This document shows, one piece after another, positions 1 through 6,326 of a stretch of 6,326 nt of DNA (positions are counted from its first letter, which is position 1; each line of letters opens with the position of its first letter). Source of the stretch: Clostridia bacterium (lineage in GTDB: Bacteria > Bacillota > Clostridia > Oscillospirales > Acutalibacteraceae); NCBI GenBank assembly GCA_030536195.1, contig JAUNQL010000024.1, forward strand, positions 1 to 6,326. The letters are read 5' to 3'. A model generated the notes under the pieces. That model had not been told where the DNA came from and did not search any database. It saw only the letters and a list, made by a program, of their open reading frames with translations. Both the position numbers and the translations under genes were made by a program.

Positions 1-898
1 CTCTAAGGTTGAGTTCTATTGGATTCTCCTTTAAGAGGTGAACATAGGTCTTCTTAACTTCAAAAGTGCCGTCATTTGCTAGTGTATCAACGGCCTCTGT
101 AACAGCCTTGGCAAGTACACGATGTTGACCGTGACCATACTCACCTTCAAAGTCCTGTGTTATTACAACTTGAGGCTTGTAATCTGTGATATAGCCCTTG
201 AATGTCTGAAGGACTTCGTCATAGTTACATGTCTTGAGTCCGGACTCAAGATCCATTGAGTAAGCATCCTTGACGTCACCAACTATAGGATAGTTGGTGA
301 GACCCAATGTCCACATTGCATCGAGGCGCTCGTGCTCGCGGTGCTTTTCAGTTGCCAAATGGTTGGTCATTACAACCAGCTGGACATTCATGTCCGGATG
401 GTTTGCAATGATGTCAACTATTGCACCACCAAGGAAGAGCGACTCGTCATCGGCGTGAGCCACAAATGCAAGGACGTCCGCCTCATCCTGTGGCGCACTC
501 CACTTTTGCAAATCAGCTGGCTCCTCGCCGTCCGCGAATGCCTTGATATAGCAGATTGACTGCGTCTCGCTCAAAGTCATTGTAAATGACTTAGTTGGCG
601 CATCAAACTTGATATATTGATGTAAATAGTTGTTATCAATTTCCTTGCTGTCATTGAGGGTCCATTTGCTAGGAGCAGTTGACCAAACAATGTAAGCAGA
701 GACTAGGTCCTTGTCGCTTGTTACTTCAATTTTGCTATCCTTTGCAAAATCAGTCTTTGCAGTGTAAGCAGTGTTGGTTACAACCTTTTGATACTCGGTA
801 GCACCAACTTTTACTTTGATATCAGCCGCATTTGCAGGGAGTGCAAACGCTATGCAAAGAAGGAGCGTTAGCAAGAAAACAAGAGAGAACTTCTTCAT
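1..898 (-). CDS. Secreted PIG-L/LmbE-family deacetylase, 3' end outside window
   Basis: The first 299 residues are visible; the gene runs off at base 1. I translated it by hand from the ATG at 896-898. Residues 1-24 form a signal peptide: MKK, a hydrophobic stretch of about 16 residues, then an A-N-A cleavage site before Ala25. There is no lipobox. Residues 25 to about 140 look like a beta-rich N-terminal domain. The catalytic domain then opens with AHADDE (147-152), continues with the H-x3-E region HREHE (186-190), and has GHGQH (255-259), the HxxH element. These are the zinc-binding and catalytic motifs of PIG-L/LmbE N-acetyl-sugar deacetylases. The substrate cannot be told; export suggests a cell-wall or extracellular glycan (inference). 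The start lies 11 bases after tyrS, with a modest AAGGG ribosome site that uses the last two bases of the tyrS stop codon, so it is probably co-transcribed and coupled. The family call is firm; the function is open. Confidence 0.88.
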   Translation of the reverse strand, partial: MKKFSLVFLLTLLLCIAFALPANAADIKVKVGATEYQKVVTNTAYTAKTDFAKDSKIEVTSDKDLVSAYIVWSTAPSKWTLNDSKEIDNNYLHQYIKFDAPTKSFTMTLSETQSICYIKAFADGEEPADLQKWSAPQDEADVLAFVAHADDESLFLGGAIVDIIANHPDMNVQLVVMTNHLATEKHREHERLDAMWTLGLTNYPIVGDVKDAYSMDLESGLKTCNYDEVLQTFKGYITDYKPQVVITQDFEGEYGHGQHRVLAKAVTEAVDTLANDGTFEVKKTYVHLLKENPIELNLR

Positions 899-909
899 AT
901 TATCATCCC

Positions 910-2130
910 TTAAAGTGTTACTTTGTGGAATACTTTCTTACCCTTCTTAACTACGATTCCATTTGCAAGTGCATCAGCATCATATGATGTCTGTGGGTCT
1001 GTTACCTTTGCATCATCAACAGAGATACCGCCCTGTTGTACAAGGCGTCTTGCCTCACCATTTGATGATGCAAGGCCAGCCTTGACCATGATAGTCAAGA
1101 TGCCTATCTTGCCATCAGTAAGATCAGCCGCATTGAGCGTAGTCTCTGGCATGTTCTCAAGGTCACCAGCACCACTAAAGAGTGCGCGAGCTGTTGCCTG
1201 TGCTTTGTCTGCTTCCTCCTTGCCGTGAACCATCTCGGTGAGTTCGTATGCGAGGATCTCCTTAGCTTCGTTGAGCTGAGCGCCCTCCCACTTATCCATC
1301 TCGTCAATCTTCTCAAGTGGCAAGAATGTGAGCATACGGATGCACTTCATAACATCTGAATCCTCAACGTTACGCCAGTACTGATAGAAGTCGTATGGAG
1401 AGGTCTTGTTAGCATCAAGCCATACAGCGTTACCAGCTGTCTTACCCATCTTCTTGCCCTGTGAGTCAGTAAGAAGTGTGATTGTCATAGCGTGAGCGTC
1501 CTTGCCGAGCTTCTTTCTGATGAGTTCGGTACCGCCAAGCATGTTAGACCACTGGTCATCTCCACCAAACTGCATGTTACAGTCATAGTGCTGGAAGAGA
1601 TAGTAGAAGTCGTATGACTGCATAATCATATAGTTAAACTCAAAGAATGAAAGACCCTTCTCCATTCTCTGCTTGTAGCACTCTGCACGGAGCATGTTGT
1701 TAACAGAGAAGCAAGCTCCTACCTCACGGAGCAGTTCAACATAGTTGAGGTCCAAAAGCCAATCAGCGTTGTTTACCATGATAGCTTTGCCTTCACCGAA
1801 TTCAATGAAACGCTCCATCTGGCGCTTGAAGCATTCTGCGTTGTGATCGATGTCCTCTTTTGTGAGCATCTTTCTCATGTCAGTTCTGCCTGATGGGTCA
1901 CCAATCATAGTTGTGCCGCCACCGATGAGGGCAACTGGCTGGTTGCCAGCCATCTGAAGGCGCTTCATAAGTGTAAGTGCCATAAAGTGGCCAGCGGTAA
2001 GGCTGTCTGCTGTGCAGTCAAATCCGATATAGAACTTTGCCTTACCGGAGTTAACCATTTCACGAATTTCTTCTTCGTTTGTTACCTGGGCAATGAGGCC
2101 ACGGGCAACGAGTTCTTCATAAATCTGCAT
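910..2130 (-). CDS. tyrS: Tyrosyl-tRNA synthetase (TyrRS)
   Basis: This 406-residue class I aminoacyl-tRNA synthetase charges tRNA-Tyr in the cytoplasm using ATP. Residues 34-48 align without gaps, and with the same numbering, to Geobacillus stearothermophilus TyrRS as I recall it: Tyr34, Asp38, Thr40 and His48 are kept. The first His of the HIGH motif (His45) is Thr here, giving TAGH at 45-48. Tyrosine-pocket residues Y167, Q171 and D174 are present, followed by GGDDQWSN (189-196). The second ATP signature is KMGKT (227-231), normal for TyrRS. An S4 RNA-binding domain occupies about 340-406. Length is close to the usual 400-420. The ATG is set by AAGGAG six bases upstream, lying wholly within the 12-base gap after recN. 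There is no T-box leader, so expression appears to depend on the operon unless another tyrS copy exists. Confidence 0.98.
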   Translation of the reverse strand: MQIYEELVARGLIAQVTNEEEIREMVNSGKAKFYIGFDCTADSLTAGHFMALTLMKRLQMAGNQPVALIGGGTTMIGDPSGRTDMRKMLTKEDIDHNAECFKRQMERFIEFGEGKAIMVNNADWLLDLNYVELLREVGACFSVNNMLRAECYKQRMEKGLSFFEFNYMIMQSYDFYYLFQHYDCNMQFGGDDQWSNMLGGTELIRKKLGKDAHAMTITLLTDSQGKKMGKTAGNAVWLDANKTSPYDFYQYWRNVEDSDVMKCIRMLTFLPLEKIDEMDKWEGAQLNEAKEILAYELTEMVHGKEEADKAQATARALFSGAGDLENMPETTLNAADLTDGKIGILTIMVKAGLASSNGEARRLVQQGGISVDDAKVTDPQTSYDADALANGIVVKKGKKVFHKVTL

Positions 2131-2142
2131 TTTCTTCTCCTT

Positions 2143-3813
2143 CTATATGCATGCGCTATCGATCATTTCGGTAGCGCTCTTAATTTGCAATTCTGTAATA
2201 TTTACGCCGCCAATAATCCTGGCAACTTCTTTGATTCGACCGTCCCTGTCGAGCGGCGTCACATACGTATAAGTCTTCTCATTTTGAACTTTCTTTTCAA
2301 CTACAAAATGATTGTCAGCGTATGACGCTACCTGTGCGCTGTGAGTGATACAGATTACCTGACCCTTTGAGCCTACGCTCTTAAGCACCTTGGCAATCTT
2401 CTCAGCTGCGCTGCCGGAGACACCTGTGTCTATCTCATCAAAAATCATTGTACCTACGTTGTCATTTTGTGAGAGAACGTTTTGGATAGCAAGCATGATT
2501 CTTGAGAGTTCACCGCCAGATGCAATCTTGGCAAGAGGTTTGAGTGCCTCACCTGGGTTTGGTGAGATCAAAAATTCTATATTGTCTGAACCTGTTGGGT
2601 TCAGTTTTGTACGTTCGAAATTAACTGAAATCTCAACATTTGGCATGTCAAGGAAGGTCAGTTCATGCTTTACATGAACTTCAAACTCAGATGCTGCATG
2701 CTTTCTTGAAAGCGAAAGCTTCTCGGCCGCATCAAGGAGAATTTCCTTATCCTGCTCAAGTTTTGCGATAATCTCGTCTTGACTTAAGTTGAGATTTATG
2801 AGGGTATCAAGCTCAGCCTTGGAGTTTTCAAGATACTCTAGTATCTCCTCCTCGCTCTCGCCGTACTTGCCCTTCATCTTAAAGAGGAAGCTTAGGCGCT
2901 CCTCTATTTCGTTTAAGGTTGCTGGATTGAATTCGCATTCATAAATCATGCTCTCAATCTCGCCTTTTTTAGCCTCAAGTGCATATGAGAGGTCCATCAT
3001 CTCTGCCGAGAGTTTCTCAGCACCGTCATAGTGCGCAGCGGACTTCTCAACAGCCTTTGAGGCGTCGAACATAGCGTTTACAACGCCTGTGCTATCATCA
3101 CCATCACTGAGGATTGAAAGGGCGTCCTGGAGCCCCTTGAGGACCTTTTCGGAGTTGCGGAAAAGGTCACGCTTGGAGGTGAGTTCATCATACTCGCCAA
3201 CGCGTATGCCAGCACTTTCAATCTCGTTAATCTCGTGCTGCAAAAACTCTATGCGTTTTTGCTTCTCCTCCTCGTTTTGAGAGAGGGCCTTGAACTGCTT
3301 ATAGAGATTGGAATAAGCCGAATACTTTTCCAAGTAATCATTATAAATATCCTCATTGTTTGCCAGTGCGTCAAGATACTTGTAGTGGCACTCTGGGTTT
3401 AAGAGGTTTTGGCTGTCGTGCTGACCGTGGATACTGATAAGTTCCTTACCAAGTTGCTTGAGCATGGACACGGTTACAGTTGCGCCATTTACCTTGCAAG
3501 CATTCTTGCCGTCAAGGCTAATTGTTCTTGATATGTGAAGTGTGTTATCGGATTCGGTTGGTATACCAAGGTTGTAAAGGAGTTTTGTGACATTAGGACC
3601 TATGTCCTCAAAGAACGCTGTGACCTGTGCCTTGTCGGCGCCGGTTCTAATAAGTTCTTTTGATGTGCGCTCACCAAGGATTGCAGAGATGGAGTCAACA
3701 ATGATTGACTTACCAGCACCTGTCTCACCGCTCATAACGTTAAGACCGTTGCCAAAATCAATGGCAGCAGACTCAATTATGGCTATGTTGTCTATCCTTA
3801 GTGTTGTGAGCAT
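2143..3813 (-). CDS. recN: DNA repair protein RecN (SMC-like ATPase)
   Basis: RecN is an SMC-related cytoplasmic ATPase that gathers on double-strand breaks and supports RecA-dependent repair. The 556 residues match the usual size (about 550-575). The N-terminal half-ATPase has Walker A GETGAGKS (29-36) and the RecN-typical HGQHD (129-133). A long charged coiled-coil region, rich in Glu, Lys and Leu, spans roughly 150-390. The C-terminal half-ATPase has the ABC signature ASGGELSR (431-438), Walker B MIFDE (456-460) followed by IDTGVSG, and the switch histidine in ITH (489-491). The ATG follows the argR stop after one base. Its ribosome site GGAG, six bases upstream, lies inside the last argR codons, so translation is probably coupled. 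argR-recN adjacency is long conserved in Firmicutes. There is no room for a dedicated SOS promoter directly upstream. The gene appears intact. Confidence 0.98.
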   Translation of the reverse strand: MLTTLRIDNIAIIESAAIDFGNGLNVMSGETGAGKSIIVDSISAILGERTSKELIRTGADKAQVTAFFEDIGPNVTKLLYNLGIPTESDNTLHISRTISLDGKNACKVNGATVTVSMLKQLGKELISIHGQHDSQNLLNPECHYKYLDALANNEDIYNDYLEKYSAYSNLYKQFKALSQNEEEKQKRIEFLQHEINEIESAGIRVGEYDELTSKRDLFRNSEKVLKGLQDALSILSDGDDSTGVVNAMFDASKAVEKSAAHYDGAEKLSAEMMDLSYALEAKKGEIESMIYECEFNPATLNEIEERLSFLFKMKGKYGESEEEILEYLENSKAELDTLINLNLSQDEIIAKLEQDKEILLDAAEKLSLSRKHAASEFEVHVKHELTFLDMPNVEISVNFERTKLNPTGSDNIEFLISPNPGEALKPLAKIASGGELSRIMLAIQNVLSQNDNVGTMIFDEIDTGVSGSAAEKIAKVLKSVGSKGQVICITHSAQVASYADNHFVVEKKVQNEKTYTYVTPLDRDGRIKEVARIIGGVNITELQIKSATEMIDSACI

Positions 3814-3814
3814 T

Positions 3815-4273
3815 TTAGTCTCCGATCATTTTATGAATGTTCTTGCAAAGGGCGCCTGCAGCGGCCTCTGTGCGGCAGAGAACAAAGATGGTGTCGTCAC
3901 CAGCGATTGTTCCTAGTACCTCATCCTTATCTGCTGCATCAAGCGCTGCGCAAGCGGCATTTGCCATGCCTACGTGTGTCTTGATGACACAGGTGTTAAG
4001 CGCATAGTCGGCGCTTACAACTGCCTCTGCAAAGATAGCGTTGTACTTTGATGAAAGTTTCTCGCTTGGGGTCTCACTTGCTGCATAGGCAGACTTGCCT
4101 GTTGCGCCGATGCGCTTAACAAGCTTGAGTTCCTTGATGTCGCGAGAGATTGTTGCCTGTGTAACCTCAAAGCCCTTTGACTTGAGCTTTGAAATCAACT
4201 CATCCTGAGTGTAAATGGACTCGGACTTAATAAGATCAAGTATTGCGTCCTGTCTCTGTTTTCTGATATTCAT
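3815..4273 (-). CDS. argR: Arginine repressor ArgR/AhrC
   Basis: This 152-residue transcription factor belongs to the ArgR/AhrC family. Such proteins form hexamers and, when bound to arginine, repress arginine biosynthesis and may activate catabolism. Residues 1 to about 70 form the winged helix-turn-helix DNA-binding domain, with the recognition-helix signature TQATISRDIKEL (38-49). The C-terminal oligomerisation and arginine-binding domain covers about 78-152 and includes GTIAGDDT (121-128), whose Asp pair (126-127) corresponds to the arginine-contacting residues of the family. Length matches the usual 149-156. The ATG has a strong AAAGGGG ribosome site ending six bases upstream, inside the 11-base gap after nadK. 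No arginine biosynthesis genes lie in the window, so its targets are elsewhere. Its place between nadK and recN is the standard clostridial arrangement. Confidence 0.97.
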   Translation of the reverse strand: MNIRKQRQDAILDLIKSESIYTQDELISKLKSKGFEVTQATISRDIKELKLVKRIGATGKSAYAASETPSEKLSSKYNAIFAEAVVSADYALNTCVIKTHVGMANAACAALDAADKDEVLGTIAGDDTIFVLCRTEAAAGALCKNIHKMIGD

Positions 4274-4284
4274 GCTTTTCCCCT

Positions 4285-5142
4285 TTACTTACCGAGCAAC
4301 TTGGAATTAAGAATCTCGAAGAATGCCTCGTTCTTAATTCTGATGAACTCTGATACCTTTTCCGATTTTGCTATTTCGATCTTATCCCCAAGACCGATTC
4401 CTATTGTCTCTCCTCCATCAAGTGAGAGGAAGAGGTCCTTGTTAGATGAACTCTCATCAAGCGACAGTGTAATCTTGTTATCCGCACTAAATACCGTTGA
4501 GCGTGAGAACAATGTCTGTGGACAAATTGGTGTTACAACAATTGCCTCCATACTTGGATTGATGATTGGACCACCAGCTGAGAGTGAGTATGCTGATGAA
4601 CCGGTTGGTGTTGCAACTATTACACCATCTGCACGATAACTGCTTGAGCGTTTGCCGTCGCAGTCAACGTTTATATCTGTAATCTTGAGTGTGCTACCAC
4701 GTGCCAGTACAACGTCGTTGATGCAGCTATCCATCAAGATTGTCTTACCATCCCTAATTATGGCAACATCAAGGAGCATACGCTTATCTATCCTGTAGTT
4801 GCCGTCAATGAGGTTCTTGAGGAGCTCAAGTTCATTGCTCTCAAGACCTGCCATAAATGCAAGGCGTCCTGCGTTGATACAGAGAATTGGCTTCTTGTAG
4901 TCAACTGTCTTCTTCGCAGCGCTAAGCACCGAGCCATCACCACCAATTGAGATGATTACATCACACCAATTGATGAGTTTGTCAAATTCATAGTGTTGCA
5001 TGTTAGCAACATCTGCGAATTTATTGCTCACCTCATCAAGGCAGGCATATTCAGCACCGTACTTATCAAGCCACTGACATATATCGAATGTGACAGATAC
5101 TGACTTTTCTCTTGTTAAATTTGGTAAGAGTGCAATTTTCAT
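4285..5142 (-). CDS. nadK: NAD kinase (ATP/polyphosphate NAD kinase)
   Basis: NadK phosphorylates NAD to NADP and sets the cytoplasmic supply of NADP(H). The 285 residues fit the bacterial family. The N-terminal domain carries the catalytic GGDGS (67-71), the family GGDG(T/S) motif, followed by NAGRLAFMA (90-98), corresponding to the NxGxLGF segment but with Ala for the usual Gly. The C-terminal domain has the diagnostic NAD-binding stretch from D172 to P192, including ATPTGSSAYS (177-186) and SAGGP (188-192). The ATG overlaps the tlyA stop as ATGA, with a strong AGGAG ribosome site five bases upstream inside the tlyA coding sequence, which points to coupled translation. The tlyA-nadK-argR order is typical of Clostridia. 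Nothing suggests damage. Confidence 0.97.
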   Translation of the reverse strand: MKIALLPNLTREKSVSVTFDICQWLDKYGAEYACLDEVSNKFADVANMQHYEFDKLINWCDVIISIGGDGSVLSAAKKTVDYKKPILCINAGRLAFMAGLESNELELLKNLIDGNYRIDKRMLLDVAIIRDGKTILMDSCINDVVLARGSTLKITDINVDCDGKRSSSYRADGVIVATPTGSSAYSLSAGGPIINPSMEAIVVTPICPQTLFSRSTVFSADNKITLSLDESSSNKDLFLSLDGGETIGIGLGDKIEIAKSEKVSEFIRIKNEAFFEILNSKLLGK

Positions 5143-5960
5143 TGTTTCTCCTCCCCGTTTAGTACCTCATGCGATTTCTCAGCAAGTTCCATTGCAGAGA
5201 AGTTAAGTTGATTCTCTGGAGAATCTGATTTTTCGATAAACATCAAGTATTCAATGTTGCCCTCTGGCCCCTTAATTGGTGAAAAATCAAGTCCCTTTAA
5301 TGTAAATCCAGTTTCTATTGCAAAGGTTGTGATTGACTCAAGAACCTCTGCGTGAGTTGAGAGCTCACGAACAACGCCCTTCTTGCCGACCTTCTCTCGA
5401 CCGGCCTCAAACTGTGGCTTGATGAGGCAAACCGCCTCGCCACCGTCACGGAGCAAGGTCCTCATTACTGGAAGAATAATCTTGAGTGAGATAAAGGAGA
5501 CGTCGACCGATGCAAAATCAATTGGGTCTGGGACCTCATCGGTTGTACAGTTCCTAAAGTTGGTGCGCTCTAGATTTACTACTCGCTCGTCAGAGCGAAG
5601 CTTCCATGCGAGTTGGCCATAGCCAACATCGATTGAGTAAACCTTAACTGCACCATTTTGAAGCATACAATCGGTAAATCCACCAGTGGATGCGCCGATG
5701 TCCATACAGGTCTTGCCCTCAAGTGTCAGTGGGAATACTTTCATAGCTTTTTCAAGCTTGTATCCACCACGACTGACGTATGGCATCTTGCTACCACGAA
5801 CCTCTATTGCATCAGTAGGTTTTATCTGTGCGCCACTTTTGAGTTCCTTCTGACCGTTGACATATACCTGTCCGGCCATAATAAGTGCGCGCGCTTTTTC
5901 ACGACTATCCGTGTGACCTTGCTCGAATACAGCAACGTCAAGTCTCATCTTGTCGCTCAA
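5139..5960 (-). CDS. tlyA: TlyA-type 2'-O-ribose rRNA methyltransferase, TTG start
   Basis: This 273-residue protein combines an N-terminal S4 RNA-binding domain (about 6-65, with SREKARALI at 19-27) with an FtsJ/RrmJ-like SAM-dependent methyltransferase domain. In characterised members TlyA 2'-O-methylates cytidines of 23S rRNA and, in some lineages, also 16S rRNA, affecting capreomycin sensitivity. Visible motifs are SRGGYKLEKA (63-72, with the catalytic-type Lys68), the SAM loop DIGASTGGFTD (87-97), DVSFIS (153-158) and KPQFEAGR (181-188). I chose the TTG at 5958-5960 because AAGGAG lies eight bases before it; the next in-frame ATG, four codons in at 5946-5948, would be 20 bases from that site. 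dxs ends one base upstream and nadK overlaps by four bases. Older annotation may call it a hemolysin, which is not supported by the domains. At 273 residues it is close to mycobacterial TlyA. Confidence 0.94.
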   Translation of the reverse strand: MSDKMRLDVAVFEQGHTDSREKARALIMAGQVYVNGQKELKSGAQIKPTDAIEVRGSKMPYVSRGGYKLEKAMKVFPLTLEGKTCMDIGASTGGFTDCMLQNGAVKVYSIDVGYGQLAWKLRSDERVVNLERTNFRNCTTDEVPDPIDFASVDVSFISLKIILPVMRTLLRDGGEAVCLIKPQFEAGREKVGKKGVVRELSTHAEVLESITTFAIETGFTLKGLDFSPIKGPEGNIEYLMFIEKSDSPENQLNFSAMELAEKSHEVLNGEEKQ

Positions 5961-5961
5961 C

Positions 5962-6326
5962 CTAAACTCTCCTTAAAACTTCTTGTACCATAGCGTCACT
6001 TGAGAGGTCGAACTCCTCCTCAAGTTCGCTAATGCTTGCGTGATGTACAAAGGTATTCTCAATAGCGATGTGTGAGAAGTCTCCCTTGTAACCACCCTCC
6101 ATCAGCATTGTTGCAAAGCTCTCTCCGGCGCCTCCGGCCTTGATACCCTCCTCAAAGAAGAGGACTGTATCAGCCTTCTTGGCCTGAACAATTGCTGACT
6201 CATCAATAGGCCAAGCCCTATTGAGTTTGATGATCTTTACATCTATGTCGTATTCCCTTAGTTTCTCCTGTGCCTTAACTGCGTTGGAGAAGAGGCTGCC
6301 ATAGGTTACGATTGCAACACTGGCAG
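5962..6326 (-). CDS. dxs: 1-deoxy-D-xylulose-5-phosphate synthase, C-terminal part
   Basis: Only the last 120 codons are present; the 5' part lies beyond base 6326. I translated the minus strand from 6324 to the TAG at 5962-5964. It reads as a transketolase C-terminal domain: it opens with SVAIVTYGS, then a Rossmann-like beta/alpha pattern, the FFEEG and GGAGE segments, and the closing FVHHAS followed by an ELEEEFDLSS helix typical of Dxs C-termini. Dxs condenses pyruvate and glyceraldehyde 3-phosphate, with thiamine diphosphate, in the first step of the MEP isoprenoid pathway. The thiamine-binding and catalytic parts are outside the window, so the assignment rests on this domain plus the conserved position directly before tlyA-nadK-argR-recN. 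Another transketolase-family enzyme is possible but unlikely. The stop is one base from the tlyA TTG. Confidence 0.9.
   Translation of the reverse strand, partial: ASVAIVTYGSLFSNAVKAQEKLREYDIDVKIIKLNRAWPIDESAIVQAKKADTVLFFEEGIKAGGAGESFATMLMEGGYKGDFSHIAIENTFVHHASISELEEEFDLSSDAMVQEVLRRV
5969..5974 (-). promoter_or_regulatory. Ribosome binding site that sets the tlyA TTG start
   Basis: AAGGAG on the minus strand lies within the last codons of dxs, eight bases before TTG. No comparable site precedes the downstream ATG at 5946-5948, so this site favours the TTG start and implies that ribosomes finishing dxs can restart on tlyA. Confidence 0.75.
5998..6025 (-). other. Possible mRNA hairpin near the 3' end of dxs
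   Basis: The arms ACTTGAG and CTCAAGT enclose a near-complementary core. In the transcript this can form about 10 base pairs with one bulged G and a seven-base loop (AGTTCGA). It lies inside dxs coding sequence, about 24 bases before the tlyA ribosome site. There is no U-run after it, so it is not an intrinsic terminator. It may be chance, because the Glu-rich codons here are purine-rich and one arm encodes Ser codons. Confidence 0.25.

Noticed and set aside
332..559. Plus-strand open frame of 75 codons
   Set aside because: It is antisense to the PIG-L catalytic domain, whose motifs are clear on the minus strand. No family features are seen.
899..909. Extra ATG just before the PIG-L start
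   Set aside because: The upstream ATG (904-906) is out of frame and meets a stop within a few codons. The ATG at 896-898 leads directly into a good signal peptide.
1987..2325. Plus-strand open frame of 112 codons across the recN-tyrS junction
   Set aside because: It lies antisense to two well-supported genes, has no recognisable domain and no convincing ribosome site. It looks like a shadow frame.
3066..3081. GAAC...GTTT sequence resembling a Gram-positive LexA (SOS) box
   Set aside because: It lies deep within recN coding sequence, the spacing and right half do not match the consensus, and no promoter is nearby.
3587..3916. Plus-strand open frame of 109 codons over the recN start and argR end
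   Set aside because: It covers the Walker A region of recN in antisense and shows no domain of its own.
5658..5993. Plus-strand open frame of 111 codons opposite tlyA and the dxs end
   Set aside because: It is antisense to the S4 and SAM-loop regions of tlyA, with no recognisable protein features.
1..6326. Search for intrinsic terminators, tRNA or rRNA genes, CRISPR arrays, insertion sequences and long repeats
   Set aside because: None were seen by eye. Coding sequence fills nearly the whole window and no U-run after a GC-rich stem was found at any gene junction.

Overview
The window is a dense, single-strand (minus) stretch of bacterial housekeeping genes. In the direction of transcription it runs: 3' end of dxs, tlyA, nadK, argR, recN, tyrS, then the 5' part of a secreted PIG-L/LmbE-family deacetylase that leaves the window at base 1. 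The order dxs-tlyA-nadK-argR-recN is a classic conserved cluster of Firmicutes, especially Clostridia. The moderate GC content, the strong purine-rich Shine-Dalgarno sequences and the protein sequences fit a Gram-positive clostridial organism, possibly Lachnospiraceae-like. That placement is inferred from remembered family sequence patterns, not from a search.

Layout: dxs C-terminus 5962-6326; tlyA 5139-5960 (TTG start); nadK 4285-5142 (4-base ATGA overlap with tlyA); argR 3815-4273 (11-base gap); recN 2143-3813 (1-base gap); tyrS 910-2130 (12-base gap); PIG-L protein 1-898 (11-base gap). No gap exceeds 12 bases, so there is no room for a promoter, terminator, T-box or other leader between genes. 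The seven genes look like one polycistronic unit whose promoter and terminator both lie outside the window. No RNA genes, mobile elements, CRISPR arrays, attachment sites or long repeats were seen.

Functionally the unit mixes isoprenoid precursor synthesis (Dxs), rRNA 2'-O-methylation (TlyA), NADP supply (NadK), arginine-responsive repression (ArgR), double-strand break repair (RecN), tRNA charging (TyrS) and a predicted exported carbohydrate-type deacetylase. No common pathway is evident; co-transcription of growth-related functions is the simplest reading. I found no novel multi-gene system. The points most worth checking are three. First, recN is followed by tyrS and the PIG-L gene, not by the spoIVB-spo0A pair usual in spore formers. 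Second, the tyrosyl-tRNA synthetase has Thr in place of the first His of its HIGH motif. Third, an exported deacetylase with an extra N-terminal domain sits at the end of a cytoplasmic housekeeping operon.
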